DNA from: Rhizobium sp. RU36D | GTDB lineage: Bacteria > Pseudomonadota > Alphaproteobacteria > Rhizobiales > Rhizobiaceae | Reading direction: 5' to 3' | NCBI RefSeq assembly: GCF_900176345.1 | Contig: NZ_FWXU01000025.1 | Coordinates: 1 to 64,000, forward strand | DNA length: 64,000 bases | Shown here: piece after piece, positions 25,706 through 34,596 of the stretch | Layout: each line of letters starts with the position of its first letter | Numbering within the stretch: the stretch's first letter is position 1 | Translations under genes and position numbers: made by a program | The notes under the pieces: model-generated | Told to the model about the DNA's origin: nothing | The model's database searches: none | Seen by the model: only the letters and a program-made list of their open reading frames with translations

Positions 25706-25873
25706 TCATTGCTTGACAGCAGCGACCAGCACAAAAAAGACCTTTGCCCGCCGAAGCGGATGCGGGGTGAGATCCAAGGCGATGACATGCACGATCACAA
25801 ACAGCGGCCCGCCCGAAAGCATGCAACCGCCAGCAACCGCACAAGCGATCCAGACTGTCAGGTCATACCGCAA
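25706..25873 (-). CDS. Possible 55-residue membrane peptide
   Basis: A frame from a TTG at 25873, with GGTGGAG a few bases upstream, encodes a 55-residue hydrophobic peptide. It has two likely membrane segments (LTVWIACAVAGGCMLSGG, then RAKVFFVLVAAV) and ends at 25706. It lies 91 bp upstream of the AT-rich orphan gene on the same strand. The composition looks like a real membrane protein rather than chance reading. It has a non-ATG start and no recognised family, and it may be the tail of a broken gene. Confidence 0.35.
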   Translation of the reverse strand: MRYDLTVWIACAVAGGCMLSGGPLFVIVHVIALDLTPHPLRRAKVFFVLVAAVKQ

Positions 25874-26099
25874 CTCACTCCACCATGCGCGACGGGCGCG
25901 GTTGCACCTTATTGAAATGTTCGTTCAGCTTCCAGTGGAAAACGGCTGATCGCGAAACACCGGGACGGCATGATGCGGCTTCAGTATTCCCTTAATTCCT
26001 TGATTTCTCACTCCTGCCGGATAGTGTGCGGCATCATTGGCGACCTGACGCTCGAAGCGGTGGCCCACAGGTGATGCCCAGGGGAGTCGATGGGGAAAC
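25874..26099. other. Intergenic region before the second LysR gene
   Basis: Apart from the possible membrane peptide, the gap between the orphan gene and the LysR gene holds no gene that I can support. It should contain the LysR promoter; no strong -35/-10 pair stands out. Bases near 26080-26095 (AGGGGAGTCGATGGGG) supply the LysR ribosome binding site. Confidence 0.4.
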
Positions 26100-27011
26100 A
26101 TGGCCCGCCAGAACCCGTTTGATGGATTGGCCGAATTCCTGGCGGTCGCGAATAACAAAAGCGTTCGCAAGGCGGCCCTGGACCTTGAGGTGACGCCGGG
26201 AGCGGTTAGCCAGGCGTTGCAGAAGCTCGAGCGTCGATTGGGTACGCCGCTGTTTCACCGGACCACGCGACGGATCGCGCTGACGGAGGCCGGGGAAGCG
26301 TTGCTGGCCGATATTGCACCGGCGACGGAGGTGATCGAGGCGAGCCTGAACCAGGCCTCGGGTGCATCCAGCGAACCCTCCGGCACCCTGAAGCTGCTGG
26401 TGGAGCGCCTTGCGGTGCCGTTTGTGATCGAGCCGATCCTGCCCGACTTCTGCGCGGCATGGCCGAAGGTCAAGGTGGATATCACGGTCAGCAACCGGCA
26501 TCATGATTTCGTGGCGGGTGGCTATGATGCCGGGATCATCATCGGCCCCTATATCGCCCAGGACATGATCGCCGTGAGGCTGTCGCCGCACTTTCACTGG
26601 GCGGTCTTCGGATCGCCGGAGTATTTCCGCAAGCATGGCCGCCCCATGGTTCCGGCGGACCTTGCCAGGCATAATTGCATCAGGTTTCGCCGCCCCGAGA
26701 AGGGCGATATCTATCGCTGGGAATTCCTGGAGAATGGACAAAACATCAGCATCGAGCCCAGCGGTCCCGTGACCGTCAACGATGGCGAGTTGATGCAAAG
26801 GCTCGCGGCGCGCGGCCAGGGGCTGATCTATTCCTCCACCTATCACGCATCCCACCGGGTTGCCTCCGGCCAGCTCGAGCCCGTTCTGCTCGACTATTCA
26901 CCCGGCACGGACGGACTGTTTCTCTACTTCACAAAGGCTGCCCAGACACAGCCGAAGCTGCGTGCCTTCATTGATGCCTGCTCGGAACTGAGACGCGCAT
27001 CGGCCGATTGA
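26100..27011 (+). CDS. LysR-family regulator (second molybdo-hydroxylase operon)
   Basis: This 303-residue LysR protein has an HTH near residues 5-63 (SVRKAALDLEVTPGAVSQAL) and a standard effector domain. Unlike most LysR regulators it points in the same direction as its neighbour, the [2Fe-2S]/molybdopterin/cytochrome operon that begins 158 bp downstream, so it would act as a nearby same-strand regulator. It is only distantly similar to the LysR at 18712, and the bipartite motif of that region was not found here. Confidence 0.9.
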   Translation: MARQNPFDGLAEFLAVANNKSVRKAALDLEVTPGAVSQALQKLERRLGTPLFHRTTRRIALTEAGEALLADIAPATEVIEASLNQASGASSEPSGTLKLLVERLAVPFVIEPILPDFCAAWPKVKVDITVSNRHHDFVAGGYDAGIIIGPYIAQDMIAVRLSPHFHWAVFGSPEYFRKHGRPMVPADLARHNCIRFRRPEKGDIYRWEFLENGQNISIEPSGPVTVNDGELMQRLAARGQGLIYSSTYHASHRVASGQLEPVLLDYSPGTDGLFLYFTKAAQTQPKLRAFIDACSELRRASAD

Positions 27012-27168
27012 GCGGCGCGGAGCGTGGCCGAACCTTGAGATCAGCGGGTTCGTCCACCGTGCCAATTGTTTAGCCAGACTATATAACGAGTGCAGCAAAC
27101 GGCAGTTTATCCACGCCAATAATCCAGTCATGTTCCGCCGGACGACAGGTCCTCAACGGAGCATGCGC

Positions 27169-27621
27169 ATGGCCTTTTCCATCAAGATCAACGGGCAAAC
27201 CCATTCAGTCGATGTCGATGGCGACACACCACTGCTGTGGGTCATCCGCGACGTCATCGGCATGACGGGAACCAAGTTCGGTTGCGGCCAGGCGCTGTGC
27301 GGCGCCTGCACGGTCCATGTCGACGGCATTCCGACCCGCTCCTGCGTCACGTCCATCGACAGCATTGCCGAGAGCCAGGTCACGACGATCGAAGCCCTGG
27401 ACACCCTGCCGCATGGCAAGGCGCTGCAGAACGCCTGGATAGAGCTGGAAGTCCCGCAATGCGGCTATTGCCAGTCGGGCCAGCTCATGTCGGCCGCAGC
27501 ACTGCTGGCTGAAACGCCGGAACCAACCGATGCCGACATCGACAGCGCCATGTCCGGGAACGTCTGTCGCTGCGGAACCCATCAACGCATTCGTGCCGCC
27601 ATCAAGCTCGCCAGCGCCTGA
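27169..27621 (+). CDS. [2Fe-2S] subunit of second molybdo-hydroxylase
   Basis: This 150-residue subunit is a paralogue of the product at 19761, with the same eight cysteines (KFGCGQALCGACTV, then PQCGYCQSGQ and VCRCG). I chose the second of two close ATGs, at 27169 (MAFSIKINGQT), since GGAG lies seven bases before it and only one base before the first. It is followed by the molybdopterin subunit after 14 bp. It carries electrons from the molybdenum site towards the cytochrome. Confidence 0.92.
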   Translation: MAFSIKINGQTHSVDVDGDTPLLWVIRDVIGMTGTKFGCGQALCGACTVHVDGIPTRSCVTSIDSIAESQVTTIEALDTLPHGKALQNAWIELEVPQCGYCQSGQLMSAAALLAETPEPTDADIDSAMSGNVCRCGTHQRIRAAIKLASA

Positions 27622-27635
27622 ACGGAGAAGAGATC

Positions 27636-29792
27636 ATGTCGAACACCTTATCCGCTCCCCGCTTGAACCGACGCAATTTCCTGAAGGCGAGTGCAGCACT
27701 CGGCGGCGGTCTCGTCGTCAACCTCGGATTTGCGCCCAATACCCTCCTCGCGGCGGAAGAGTTTGCACCAAACGCCTTCATCCGGATCGACCGCCGGGGT
27801 CTCGTCACCTTCGTGATGCCGCAGGTGGAAATGGGGCAAGGCATCTATACCGCACAGGCGATGCTGATTGCCGAGGAGCTGGATGTGTCGCTCGACGAGG
27901 TGAGGATCGAGCCTGCGCCTGTCAACGAGGCGCTCTATGGCCATCCCATGCTTCGCCGCCAGACCACAGGCGGCTCGACCTCCATCCGCGCGTTCTGGAC
28001 GCCCCTGCGAACGGCCGGTGCGACGGCGCGACAGTTGCTGATGCAGGCCGCAGCCGCGGAATGGAATGTCGACGTTGCGTCGTGTCGCACGCAAGACGGC
28101 TTTGTCCTGCATCCGGATGGACAGACCAGACGGGCCTATGGCGAACTGGTCGATCGGGCCGCCTCTCTCCCGCAGCCTCCCGCCGAGGCCATCACGCTGA
28201 AACAGCCGTCCGACTTCAAGCTTCTCGGCACCGCCCGCAAGCGTCTCGACACGCGCGGGAAAACCAACGGAACGCTGAAATACGGTATCGACGCCTCTCC
28301 GGCCGGGACCAGGATTGCCGCCATCGCGATATCGCCCGTCTTGGGCGGCAAGCCGATGTCGGTGAACGAGCCGGCGGCCTTGGCCATCAAAGGCGTGCGG
28401 CAGGTCGTCGTAACAGATGATTCCGTAGCCGTGGTTGCAGACCACACGGGCGCCGCCAAGAAGGGCCTGGAAGCTGCGGCCATAACCTGGGATGACGGTC
28501 CGAACCGGACCGTGTCCCAGGCCGATATCATCCGGCAGCTTGACGAACAGTCGCAGCAGGCGGGCGCCGTGGCGCGCAGCGAGGGAGATGTGGCAGCCGC
28601 ACTTTCCGCCGCCGCAGTGCGGATCGACGCCGTCTATCAACTGCCCTTCCTGGCGCATACGGCTATGGAGCCGATGAACTGCACCGTTCATGTGCGCGAC
28701 GATGCCTGCGAATTGTGGGTCGGCACACAGAACATGTCGTCCGCCAAGCAGGCCACCGCGGCGGTGACAGTCCTGCCGCCGGAAAAGATCATTATCCACA
28801 ATCACATCGTGGGCGGCGGCTTCGGCCGCCGGTTGGAAGTCGACGGCATTGTCCATGCGGTGAAGATAGCAAAGCAGGTCAAGGGTCCGGTCAAGGTGAT
28901 CTGGAGCCGCGAGGAAGACATCCAGCACGGCTACTACAGACCCTATTATTATGACCGCATATCCGGCGGCATTGATAGCGACGGAAACCCCGTTGCCTGG
29001 AGCCACCGGGTGTCCGGATCCTCGATCTTCGCCCGGATTGCACCGCCTGTCATGCAGAGCGGCGTCGACCCCGATGGCGTCGAAGGGGCCGCCCATCCTC
29101 CCTACAAGCTTCCGGCCATCCAGGTGGAGTTCAAGCAGGTGGAGCCGCAGGGCGTGCTGACGAGCTGGTGGCGCGGTGTTGGACCGTCGCACAACATCTT
29201 CGTGGTCGAGAGCTTCATCGACGAACTGGCCGCGGCGGCAAAGACGGATCCGGTCGACTATCGCAAGAGGCTCCTCTCGGAGAACCCACGCGCATTGAAA
29301 GTCTTCCAGCTGGTTGCGGAAAAGGCGGGCTGGGGCGAAGCACTTCCCGAGCGGCAGGGTCGCGGCGTGGCGGTCCAGTTCGCCTTCGGCACCTATCTGG
29401 CCATGGTTGCCGACGTATCGGTGGCGGCCGATGGAACGGTTCGGGTGACACGCATCTTCACGGCGGTCGATTGTGGCCTGACGGTCAATCCTGATACGAT
29501 CGCAGCCCAGATGGAAGGGGGCGCGCTTTACGGCCTGACGGCGGCGCTTCATGGCGCCATCACATTCGCAGACGGCCGCGTCGAGCAAGGCAATTTCGAC
29601 ACCTACTTGCCGCTACGCATCGACGAGGCACCGCATGTGGAAACGCATATCGTGCCAAGCGCCGAAGCGCCCGGCGGCATCGGCGAGGCCGCGACATCCG
29701 CCGTCTTCCCCGCCGTGACCAACGCCATCTTTGCGGCGACGGCCAAGCGCATCCGAACCTTGCCCATCAATCCGGAGGACTTGAAGGCATGA
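27636..29792 (+). CDS. Molybdopterin-binding large subunit, second oxidase
   Basis: This 718-residue IorB-type subunit has a Tat signal (NRRNFLKASAALGGGLVV), an intact pterin motif (VGGGFGRRLEVDG near residue 390) and the catalytic-Glu region GGIGEAATS near the C-terminus. Compared with the product at 20225 it keeps the canonical GGGFGR motif and differs throughout, so the two oxidases probably have different substrates. It overlaps the cytochrome c gene by four bases (ATGA). Aldehydes and N-heterocycles are typical family substrates; this one's is unknown. Confidence 0.92.
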   Translation: MSNTLSAPRLNRRNFLKASAALGGGLVVNLGFAPNTLLAAEEFAPNAFIRIDRRGLVTFVMPQVEMGQGIYTAQAMLIAEELDVSLDEVRIEPAPVNEALYGHPMLRRQTTGGSTSIRAFWTPLRTAGATARQLLMQAAAAEWNVDVASCRTQDGFVLHPDGQTRRAYGELVDRAASLPQPPAEAITLKQPSDFKLLGTARKRLDTRGKTNGTLKYGIDASPAGTRIAAIAISPVLGGKPMSVNEPAALAIKGVRQVVVTDDSVAVVADHTGAAKKGLEAAAITWDDGPNRTVSQADIIRQLDEQSQQAGAVARSEGDVAAALSAAAVRIDAVYQLPFLAHTAMEPMNCTVHVRDDACELWVGTQNMSSAKQATAAVTVLPPEKIIIHNHIVGGGFGRRLEVDGIVHAVKIAKQVKGPVKVIWSREEDIQHGYYRPYYYDRISGGIDSDGNPVAWSHRVSGSSIFARIAPPVMQSGVDPDGVEGAAHPPYKLPAIQVEFKQVEPQGVLTSWWRGVGPSHNIFVVESFIDELAAAAKTDPVDYRKRLLSENPRALKVFQLVAEKAGWGEALPERQGRGVAVQFAFGTYLAMVADVSVAADGTVRVTRIFTAVDCGLTVNPDTIAAQMEGGALYGLTAALHGAITFADGRVEQGNFDTYLPLRIDEAPHVETHIVPSAEAPGGIGEAATSAVFPAVTNAIFAATAKRIRTLPINPEDLKA

Positions 29793-30172
29793 CCATGGGC
29801 AAGGCACTGCGTTTGATCTCGTCTTTGGCCATGGTTGCTCTTGCTGACCAGGCCGCAGCAGCCGGAACAGGCGACCCGGCGAATGGGCAGCGGCTGTTCA
29901 GCCGCTGTTCCGCCTGCCATTCGATTCAGGGCGATAACAAGTCAGGACCGGCACTGAACGGCGTGATCGACCGGAAGGCTGCTGGCGTCGAAGGCTATGA
30001 CTACTCCTCCGCGCTGGCGAATTCCGGCATCACCTGGACCGAGGACACGCTCGATAAATACCTCGCGGGCCCGACACGCCTGGTGCGTGGAACGCGCATG
30101 ACCATCAGCGTGTCCAGGGAGCAGGAGCGCGCTGACATCATCGCCTACCTCAAGTCGCTTGGGAGACCGTAA
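29789..30172 (+). CDS. Periplasmic cytochrome c, second oxidase operon
   Basis: This 127-residue class I cytochrome c has a signal peptide (ending near QAAAAG), one CSACH heme site and an axial Met in GTRMTISV. It resembles the cytochrome at 22468 in size, domain and place in the operon. An ATGA overlap couples it to the large subunit; a second ATG two codons later is also possible. A strong bidirectional hairpin follows at 30199. Confidence 0.9.
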   Translation: MTMGKALRLISSLAMVALADQAAAAGTGDPANGQRLFSRCSACHSIQGDNKSGPALNGVIDRKAAGVEGYDYSSALANSGITWTEDTLDKYLAGPTRLVRGTRMTISVSREQERADIIAYLKSLGRP

Positions 30173-30198
30173 AAAGTTCTCCCGCATCAGCAAACACT

Positions 30199-30222
30199 GC
30201 CGACACCCACAAGGGTGTCGGC
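30199..30222. terminator. Bidirectional hairpin between convergent genes
   Basis: GCCGACACCC-ACAA-GGGTGTCGGC is a perfect ten-base-pair stem with a four-base loop. It lies between the cytochrome gene (plus) and the tannase-like gene (minus). There is no strong T-run on either side, but position and symmetry suit a shared terminator. Confidence 0.65.
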
Positions 30223-30270
30223 CAGATGCAAGCCCGCTCCACGCCTTGAAGTCGGTCTCTTTTTCGCGCT

Positions 30271-31965
30271 TCAGGGTCGCGCGACATCGTCTCGCGCAAG
30301 GACACCTGCCAGCCAGGCATAGGCTTCCCGCACATCGTAGTCGCCACTGTGCGGGGTCATCCACGGTAGCCGGAAGTCAACGGATTTCACGTCGTCGTCC
30401 ATGCGGGCTGCTGCGGCAAGTGAGAGCTCGACCGCGAAGGATGTGTCTCGGTCGATCATGCCGTGGCGGATGTACCAGTAGGGTGCCGCCTGCGCCTCGG
30501 TGCGCAGATAGGCCATGGGATTGATCAAGCGGACCTGCTCGGCAAGCGCTGCCCCCGCACCGCTTGTATAGCCTGCCCAATCCAGACCGGTATCATCAGG
30601 GCCGGATCCATCGCCTTTGACGTCGTTGTTGTTCCAGCCGAAGGCGCTGAAATTCGAGTAGGCCTGGGTGGAGGCGCCAAACAGGGAGTTTTCTCCGTCA
30701 ACCCCTTCGTTGCCCGTGTTGGCCGTACGGTCGAAAGCCGGTACGTTCTTCAGTGCAGCGGTCTTTGCGACAAAGCCGAGGTAGGCATCGATGTCGAATG
30801 CAGTCACCAAGCCGTTCTCGACCGTGACCCAGTCGTTGGGCACCTCAAGCTTCCTCTCCCCGCCCCGCTGTCGCAGGGTAATCTCGAAGTTTTCGCCGCG
30901 CGCCGGGATCGTTCCGCCGGCTGCGGCATGGCGCTCGACCTCCTTGCGGACTTCGTCGGCAACCGCGGCCTTCATGGTCGCAGATGTCAGCGGCGTACCA
31001 TCGGCGCGGGTCAGGCTCAGACCGTCCAGATAGGCGGGATAGGCGGCAGCAAGTTCGGCAGACGCCGCCTTGGCCCGCTCGCTCCAGCGATTGTCTGCGG
31101 TGTTTTGCGTCGTGCGGATGCCGTTATAGAGCCATTCATAGGCCATGTCGGCGTTCCCAAGATCGGTGATCGGGCAATAGGCAATGACGGCGAAGACGTC
31201 ATCATCGAGACTGCTGGTCCCGTCCTCCGCAACGCCGGCTGCACCAATCTCGGCCAGTTGGCGCAGATAGTCCGGACTGTTGCCGCTGGCGGCAACCACA
31301 GAGGACAGGCCACCTCCGCCTGACGTTCCGGTGATGACAATCCGCTCTGCCGATCCCGGCAGCGTCCCATCATTGAGCCTAAGATAACGGATGGCGGCCT
31401 TGGCATCGATCACGGCCGCCGGCGCCTTGCCCGGCAGGCTGACATCGGCCGCGACAATGCCGCGTCCGCGACTGCCGAGATCAACATAGACATAGCCGGC
31501 TGCGAGCGCTGCCCCGGCCTTGTCCGTATCGCTGTCCGATCGGTAGGCACCGCCGTCTTCGATACCGGGCTGAAGTTCGCTGGCGAACCATCCGCCATTG
31601 TTGACACTCAGGATGATTGCCGAGGTCTCGGATGCCGTTCCCGGGACGAAGATGCTGAGCTTCTGGTATGTCAGCGGATCGGTTAGGGTTTGCGTATCCG
31701 CGCCCGAGGGACTTCCGCCCGGCCCCATGCGCCGGGCGGGCTGCTCTGTTGCCATTGTCACGGGCTTACCGACATAGACGGCGTCATAGCGGCGCAACGC
31801 CATGGGCTTGCCATCAACCGTGACGTTGACGACCTGATAGCGTGACGGGTCGAGACCCAGAGCCTTGTCGAATGCACCTTCCGCCATGGCACCTCCCGCC
31901 GTCAAACTCACCATTATGCTCACCCCACCCCACAGGCCGCGCATGGTTGTCAATAAAGGTTTCAT
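30271..31965 (-). CDS. Tannase/feruloyl-esterase-like secreted hydrolase
   Basis: This 564-residue exported alpha/beta hydrolase has a signal peptide (MKPLLTTMRGLW..., ending near GGAMAEG). The nucleophile Ser lies in GTSGGGG near residue 215. The charge-relay region is YIRHGMIDRDTSF with Asp, and the His is in TPHSGDYD near the end. This order matches subtype-B tannases and related feruloyl esterases, which split gallate or hydroxycinnamate esters of plant polyphenols. The ATG at 31965 has GAGG nine bases upstream; the ATGs at 31974 and 32001 are weaker choices. The next gene, also a secreted esterase, lies upstream after a 72-bp gap. Confidence 0.75.
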   Translation of the reverse strand: MKPLLTTMRGLWGGVSIMVSLTAGGAMAEGAFDKALGLDPSRYQVVNVTVDGKPMALRRYDAVYVGKPVTMATEQPARRMGPGGSPSGADTQTLTDPLTYQKLSIFVPGTASETSAIILSVNNGGWFASELQPGIEDGGAYRSDSDTDKAGAALAAGYVYVDLGSRGRGIVAADVSLPGKAPAAVIDAKAAIRYLRLNDGTLPGSAERIVITGTSGGGGLSSVVAASGNSPDYLRQLAEIGAAGVAEDGTSSLDDDVFAVIAYCPITDLGNADMAYEWLYNGIRTTQNTADNRWSERAKAASAELAAAYPAYLDGLSLTRADGTPLTSATMKAAVADEVRKEVERHAAAGGTIPARGENFEITLRQRGGERKLEVPNDWVTVENGLVTAFDIDAYLGFVAKTAALKNVPAFDRTANTGNEGVDGENSLFGASTQAYSNFSAFGWNNNDVKGDGSGPDDTGLDWAGYTSGAGAALAEQVRLINPMAYLRTEAQAAPYWYIRHGMIDRDTSFAVELSLAAAARMDDDVKSVDFRLPWMTPHSGDYDVREAYAWLAGVLARDDVARP

Positions 31966-32037
31966 CAAGTTCATCCTCTTTCCAACGGATACCAGTCGCA
32001 TTCGGTGATGCCTCCGAAGCAGGAACAGGGTGCCTGT

Positions 32038-33312
32038 TCAGGCCTTGGTCTGCCGGAACAGCCAGTCACGGATATGCTCTATCTGGTAGGCGATCCGCCA
32101 GGTGTTGACGTGGTTGGAGCCGGGATTGTCCTCCTGGCCCGCGAGATGCACGGTGCCAGTGGCAAAATGCGCATAAAGGATCGGCGTGCCACCGGTCTTC
32201 TCCAGCTCGGCTGCCGCAGCGGAAAGCTCTGCGGGCGTAGCCCGACCGTTCCACTCGGCTCGCGAGACCTTGGCGCCTTCGGCTTCGAGAACCTCCATGA
32301 TGGCGTTCTGTCCGGGATAGGCCTTGACGTCACCGGCGCTGACCACGACCCACATCTTGTCGCTGGCGAGCGGCTTGCAGAGTTCCGGCGCCCATTGGCA
32401 GGCGACGAGGAAGGAGGCTGCGAACAGGTCAGGATGCTTGATGTTGATGGCGATCGACAGCATGCCGCCGCCCGATTGTCCCGTCGTGTAGAGGCGGTTC
32501 GGGTCAATCGAATACTCGGCAGCAACGGAGTTTACCAGCCCGACGACGAGGTCGAGATAGGGCGAGTCCTCCGACTGGTCGTTGACGAACTGCTCGGGAA
32601 ACTGGGGCGCCACGACAAAGCAGGGGCGCTTTGCCTGTTCCGCCGGATCGGCCCAGATGACCGCGCCCAGCCCCTGCACCAGCGTGCGGTCGACTTCGGT
32701 CGAGGTCACGCCCGCGTCATGCATGAAGTTGACCAGCGGATAACGCTTCGCGGGGTCGTAGTCGCGCGGGATGAAGAGATTGTAGGCAAGCGTCTTGCCA
32801 CTTGCCGGGTCGGTGTAGACGAGCGGCTTGAACTCGTCGACGATCAGGTTCTTCTGGGCCGTGTTGGCAACAGCCGTGCCGTTTGCGGCGATCTCGTCAC
32901 CCGACACCGTCTTGACCGCTTCAGCCTGGACGACGCTCGCCTTGGCAGGCTTGTGGACCACATCCCGCTTCACCTGGATATAGGCCGGCGCTGCGGCATC
33001 CTCGGGCGAAAGCTCGACGATGACGAATCGGCCATTGCGGCCTTCGGCGGAGAGATCCGCCGTCGTGTTGGCATAGACGCGCGTCACCGTGCGATCGGCG
33101 ACGATAAACGCCAGCGCAGACAGGCCGTCCGTATCGATCTCGGTGCCATAATCCAGCGCCAGCGCCGTTAGCCGCTGGCCGTTGCCGAAGACCTGGGTGA
33201 TGGCGATCACCGCCTGGATGCCGGCGCCGCCCTCGACGGCGAGTGCAATCCTCGATGCGCCAGCGGCGAAGCCAAGGCCGGCAAGGCTGATGATAAAGCT
33301 GCGTCTGTTCAT
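32038..33312 (-). CDS. Secreted esterase, PHB-depolymerase-like fold
   Basis: This 424-residue protein has a Tat-like signal (MNRRSFIISLAGLGFAAGAS) and an N-terminal Ig-like domain (residues about 30-150), as in EstA-type esterases. The alpha/beta hydrolase domain that follows has the nucleophile Ser in TGQSGGGML near residue 285. Prediction of the acid and His residues is less certain (GDVKAYPG and the C-terminal SNHVNTWR). It probably hydrolyses an ester or peptide at or near the cell surface. Placement next to the tannase-like gene suggests teamwork on plant esters (inference). Confidence 0.78.
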   Translation of the reverse strand: MNRRSFIISLAGLGFAAGASRIALAVEGGAGIQAVIAITQVFGNGQRLTALALDYGTEIDTDGLSALAFIVADRTVTRVYANTTADLSAEGRNGRFVIVELSPEDAAAPAYIQVKRDVVHKPAKASVVQAEAVKTVSGDEIAANGTAVANTAQKNLIVDEFKPLVYTDPASGKTLAYNLFIPRDYDPAKRYPLVNFMHDAGVTSTEVDRTLVQGLGAVIWADPAEQAKRPCFVVAPQFPEQFVNDQSEDSPYLDLVVGLVNSVAAEYSIDPNRLYTTGQSGGGMLSIAINIKHPDLFAASFLVACQWAPELCKPLASDKMWVVVSAGDVKAYPGQNAIMEVLEAEGAKVSRAEWNGRATPAELSAAAAELEKTGGTPILYAHFATGTVHLAGQEDNPGSNHVNTWRIAYQIEHIRDWLFRQTKA

Positions 33313-33568
33313 GTGTGGCTCCAGATCGTAGACGAGGCCTTCGCGGCCGTGAATGGAATGCAGGGTTGAACGGCGCCGGATGCAATTTCCGTCGCCGCCG
33401 CTGCGAAAAAGTTTGGTGGCGACGGAAGCCGCATTTTGCCTCGTTCAACCCAACAGTCCTTGTCGCGAACCATGGGGAAAGCTTAGGGTGACAGTCTCGA
33501 TGCTGCCGGGCGCGATCAAACCCGCATGGCCCTGCCTGCAACGGCCCGCGGGCATGCTGGAGAGGCTG
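33313..33568. other. Divergent region between esterase and sigma factor genes
   Basis: About 250 bp without a supported gene separate the minus-strand esterase from the plus-strand sigma factor. The sigma frame remains open up to 33353, so a longer N-terminus cannot be ruled out. No palindrome or clear ECF-type promoter is visible to me. Confidence 0.4.
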
Positions 33569-34174
33569 ATGCTCGCGCGAACATTGACCGAGAAGAGGAC
33601 GCGCGCACGCTTGCAGGACGAAGAGACATGTCTGCTGGAAGCCTTTGCCGCAGGCGATGACCGCGCCGCGCAACGCCTCATCGAGCGTTCGTCACCAAGA
33701 GTTCTATCCCAGGCACTGCGTCTCCTGGGCAACAGATCGGAAGCGGAGGACATCACGCAAGAAGCCATGCTCCGGCTCTGGCGGGCGGCTCCGACGTGGG
33801 AAACCCGGGCGAAAGTCAGCACCTGGCTCTATCGGGTGACAGCCAATCTCTGCCTGGACCGCCTGCGCGCCCGCCGCCATTCCGTTCCCATCGACGGGGT
33901 TTCGGGCGAGATTGGCGCTACCGATCCGACCATCATCGCGCGGCTGCAGCAGGAAGCACGGCTTAATGCCCTGCGCCGCGCGCTGGCCGAGCTTCCCGAA
34001 CGCCAGGCGCTTGCCGTGTCCTTGCGTTTTCTCGAAGGACTAGGCAATCCCGAGATCGCCGCGATCATGGGCATCGGGGTGGAAGCAGTGGAATCGCTCA
34101 CCGCGCGAGGAAAACGTGCGCTCAGCAGCGCACTGTCATCGCAAAAGGAGGCCTTGGGCTATGCCGATGAATGA
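33569..34174 (+). CDS. ECF-type RNA polymerase sigma factor
   Basis: This 201-residue sigma-70-family factor has region 2 (SEAEDITQEAMLRLWRAAPT near residues 60-80) and region 4 (LPERQALAVSLRFLEGLGNPEIAAIMGIGVEAVES, here shortened, with an HTH). It directs RNA polymerase to its own regulon. The ATG at 33569 follows a GGAGAGG site by five bases. The next gene overlaps its stop, giving a sigma/anti-sigma pair, and a CnrX-like periplasmic protein follows. This order resembles CnrYXH-type metal or envelope-stress systems. Confidence 0.88.
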   Translation: MLARTLTEKRTRARLQDEETCLLEAFAAGDDRAAQRLIERSSPRVLSQALRLLGNRSEAEDITQEAMLRLWRAAPTWETRAKVSTWLYRVTANLCLDRLRARRHSVPIDGVSGEIGATDPTIIARLQQEARLNALRRALAELPERQALAVSLRFLEGLGNPEIAAIMGIGVEAVESLTARGKRALSSALSSQKEALGYADE

Positions 34175-34526
34175 CGACCGTATGCACGATCTCTTCGCCG
34201 AGATCCGCCGCATCGAGGCCACGCCTTCGGACGCGCTGACCGCACGGCTGCTCGCCGATGCGCGGCGTGAGGCTGACGCGCTGGCAGTAGCGCGCGACAC
34301 CATGGCGGAGCGGCCCGCCGTTTTTTCGCTGCGGCTTGCCATCGAAGACCTGATTGGGATCATTGGCGGCTGGCGCCCGGCGCTCGGCATGGCGGCATCC
34401 CTGTGCTGTGGCCTATGGCTTGGTGCGGCTGGCATCGATCCGGCGATGCTCTTGCCCGGTCTTGAGCGACCGACACTGACTTTCGACTTGCCCGAAAACC
34501 CCTTGGCGCTCATCACGGCACCCTAG
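34161..34526 (+). CDS. Probable membrane anti-sigma protein
   Basis: The gene encodes a 121-residue protein with one membrane segment (LGMAASLCCGLWLGAAGI near residues 75-95) and a cytoplasmic N-terminal part of charged helices. It starts within the end of the sigma gene (14-base overlap). AGGAGG lies about nine bases before the ATG at 34161; a second ATG at 34167 is close. No strong domain match comes to mind. The assignment as anti-sigma factor rests on size, single membrane span and coupling to the sigma gene. Confidence 0.65.
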   Translation: MPMNDDRMHDLFAEIRRIEATPSDALTARLLADARREADALAVARDTMAERPAVFSLRLAIEDLIGIIGGWRPALGMAASLCCGLWLGAAGIDPAMLLPGLERPTLTFDLPENPLALITAP

Positions 34527-34596
34527 GGTCATAACTCAACCAGGATAGAGTTTGACCCTGAAGCATGAGACAGCAGATGATGAAACGGAGCACGAC

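Noticed and set aside
27648..29588. A 646-codon minus-strand frame opposite the second molybdopterin subunit
   Set aside because: Shadow frame of a well-conserved gene; no signal, domain or ribosome binding site.
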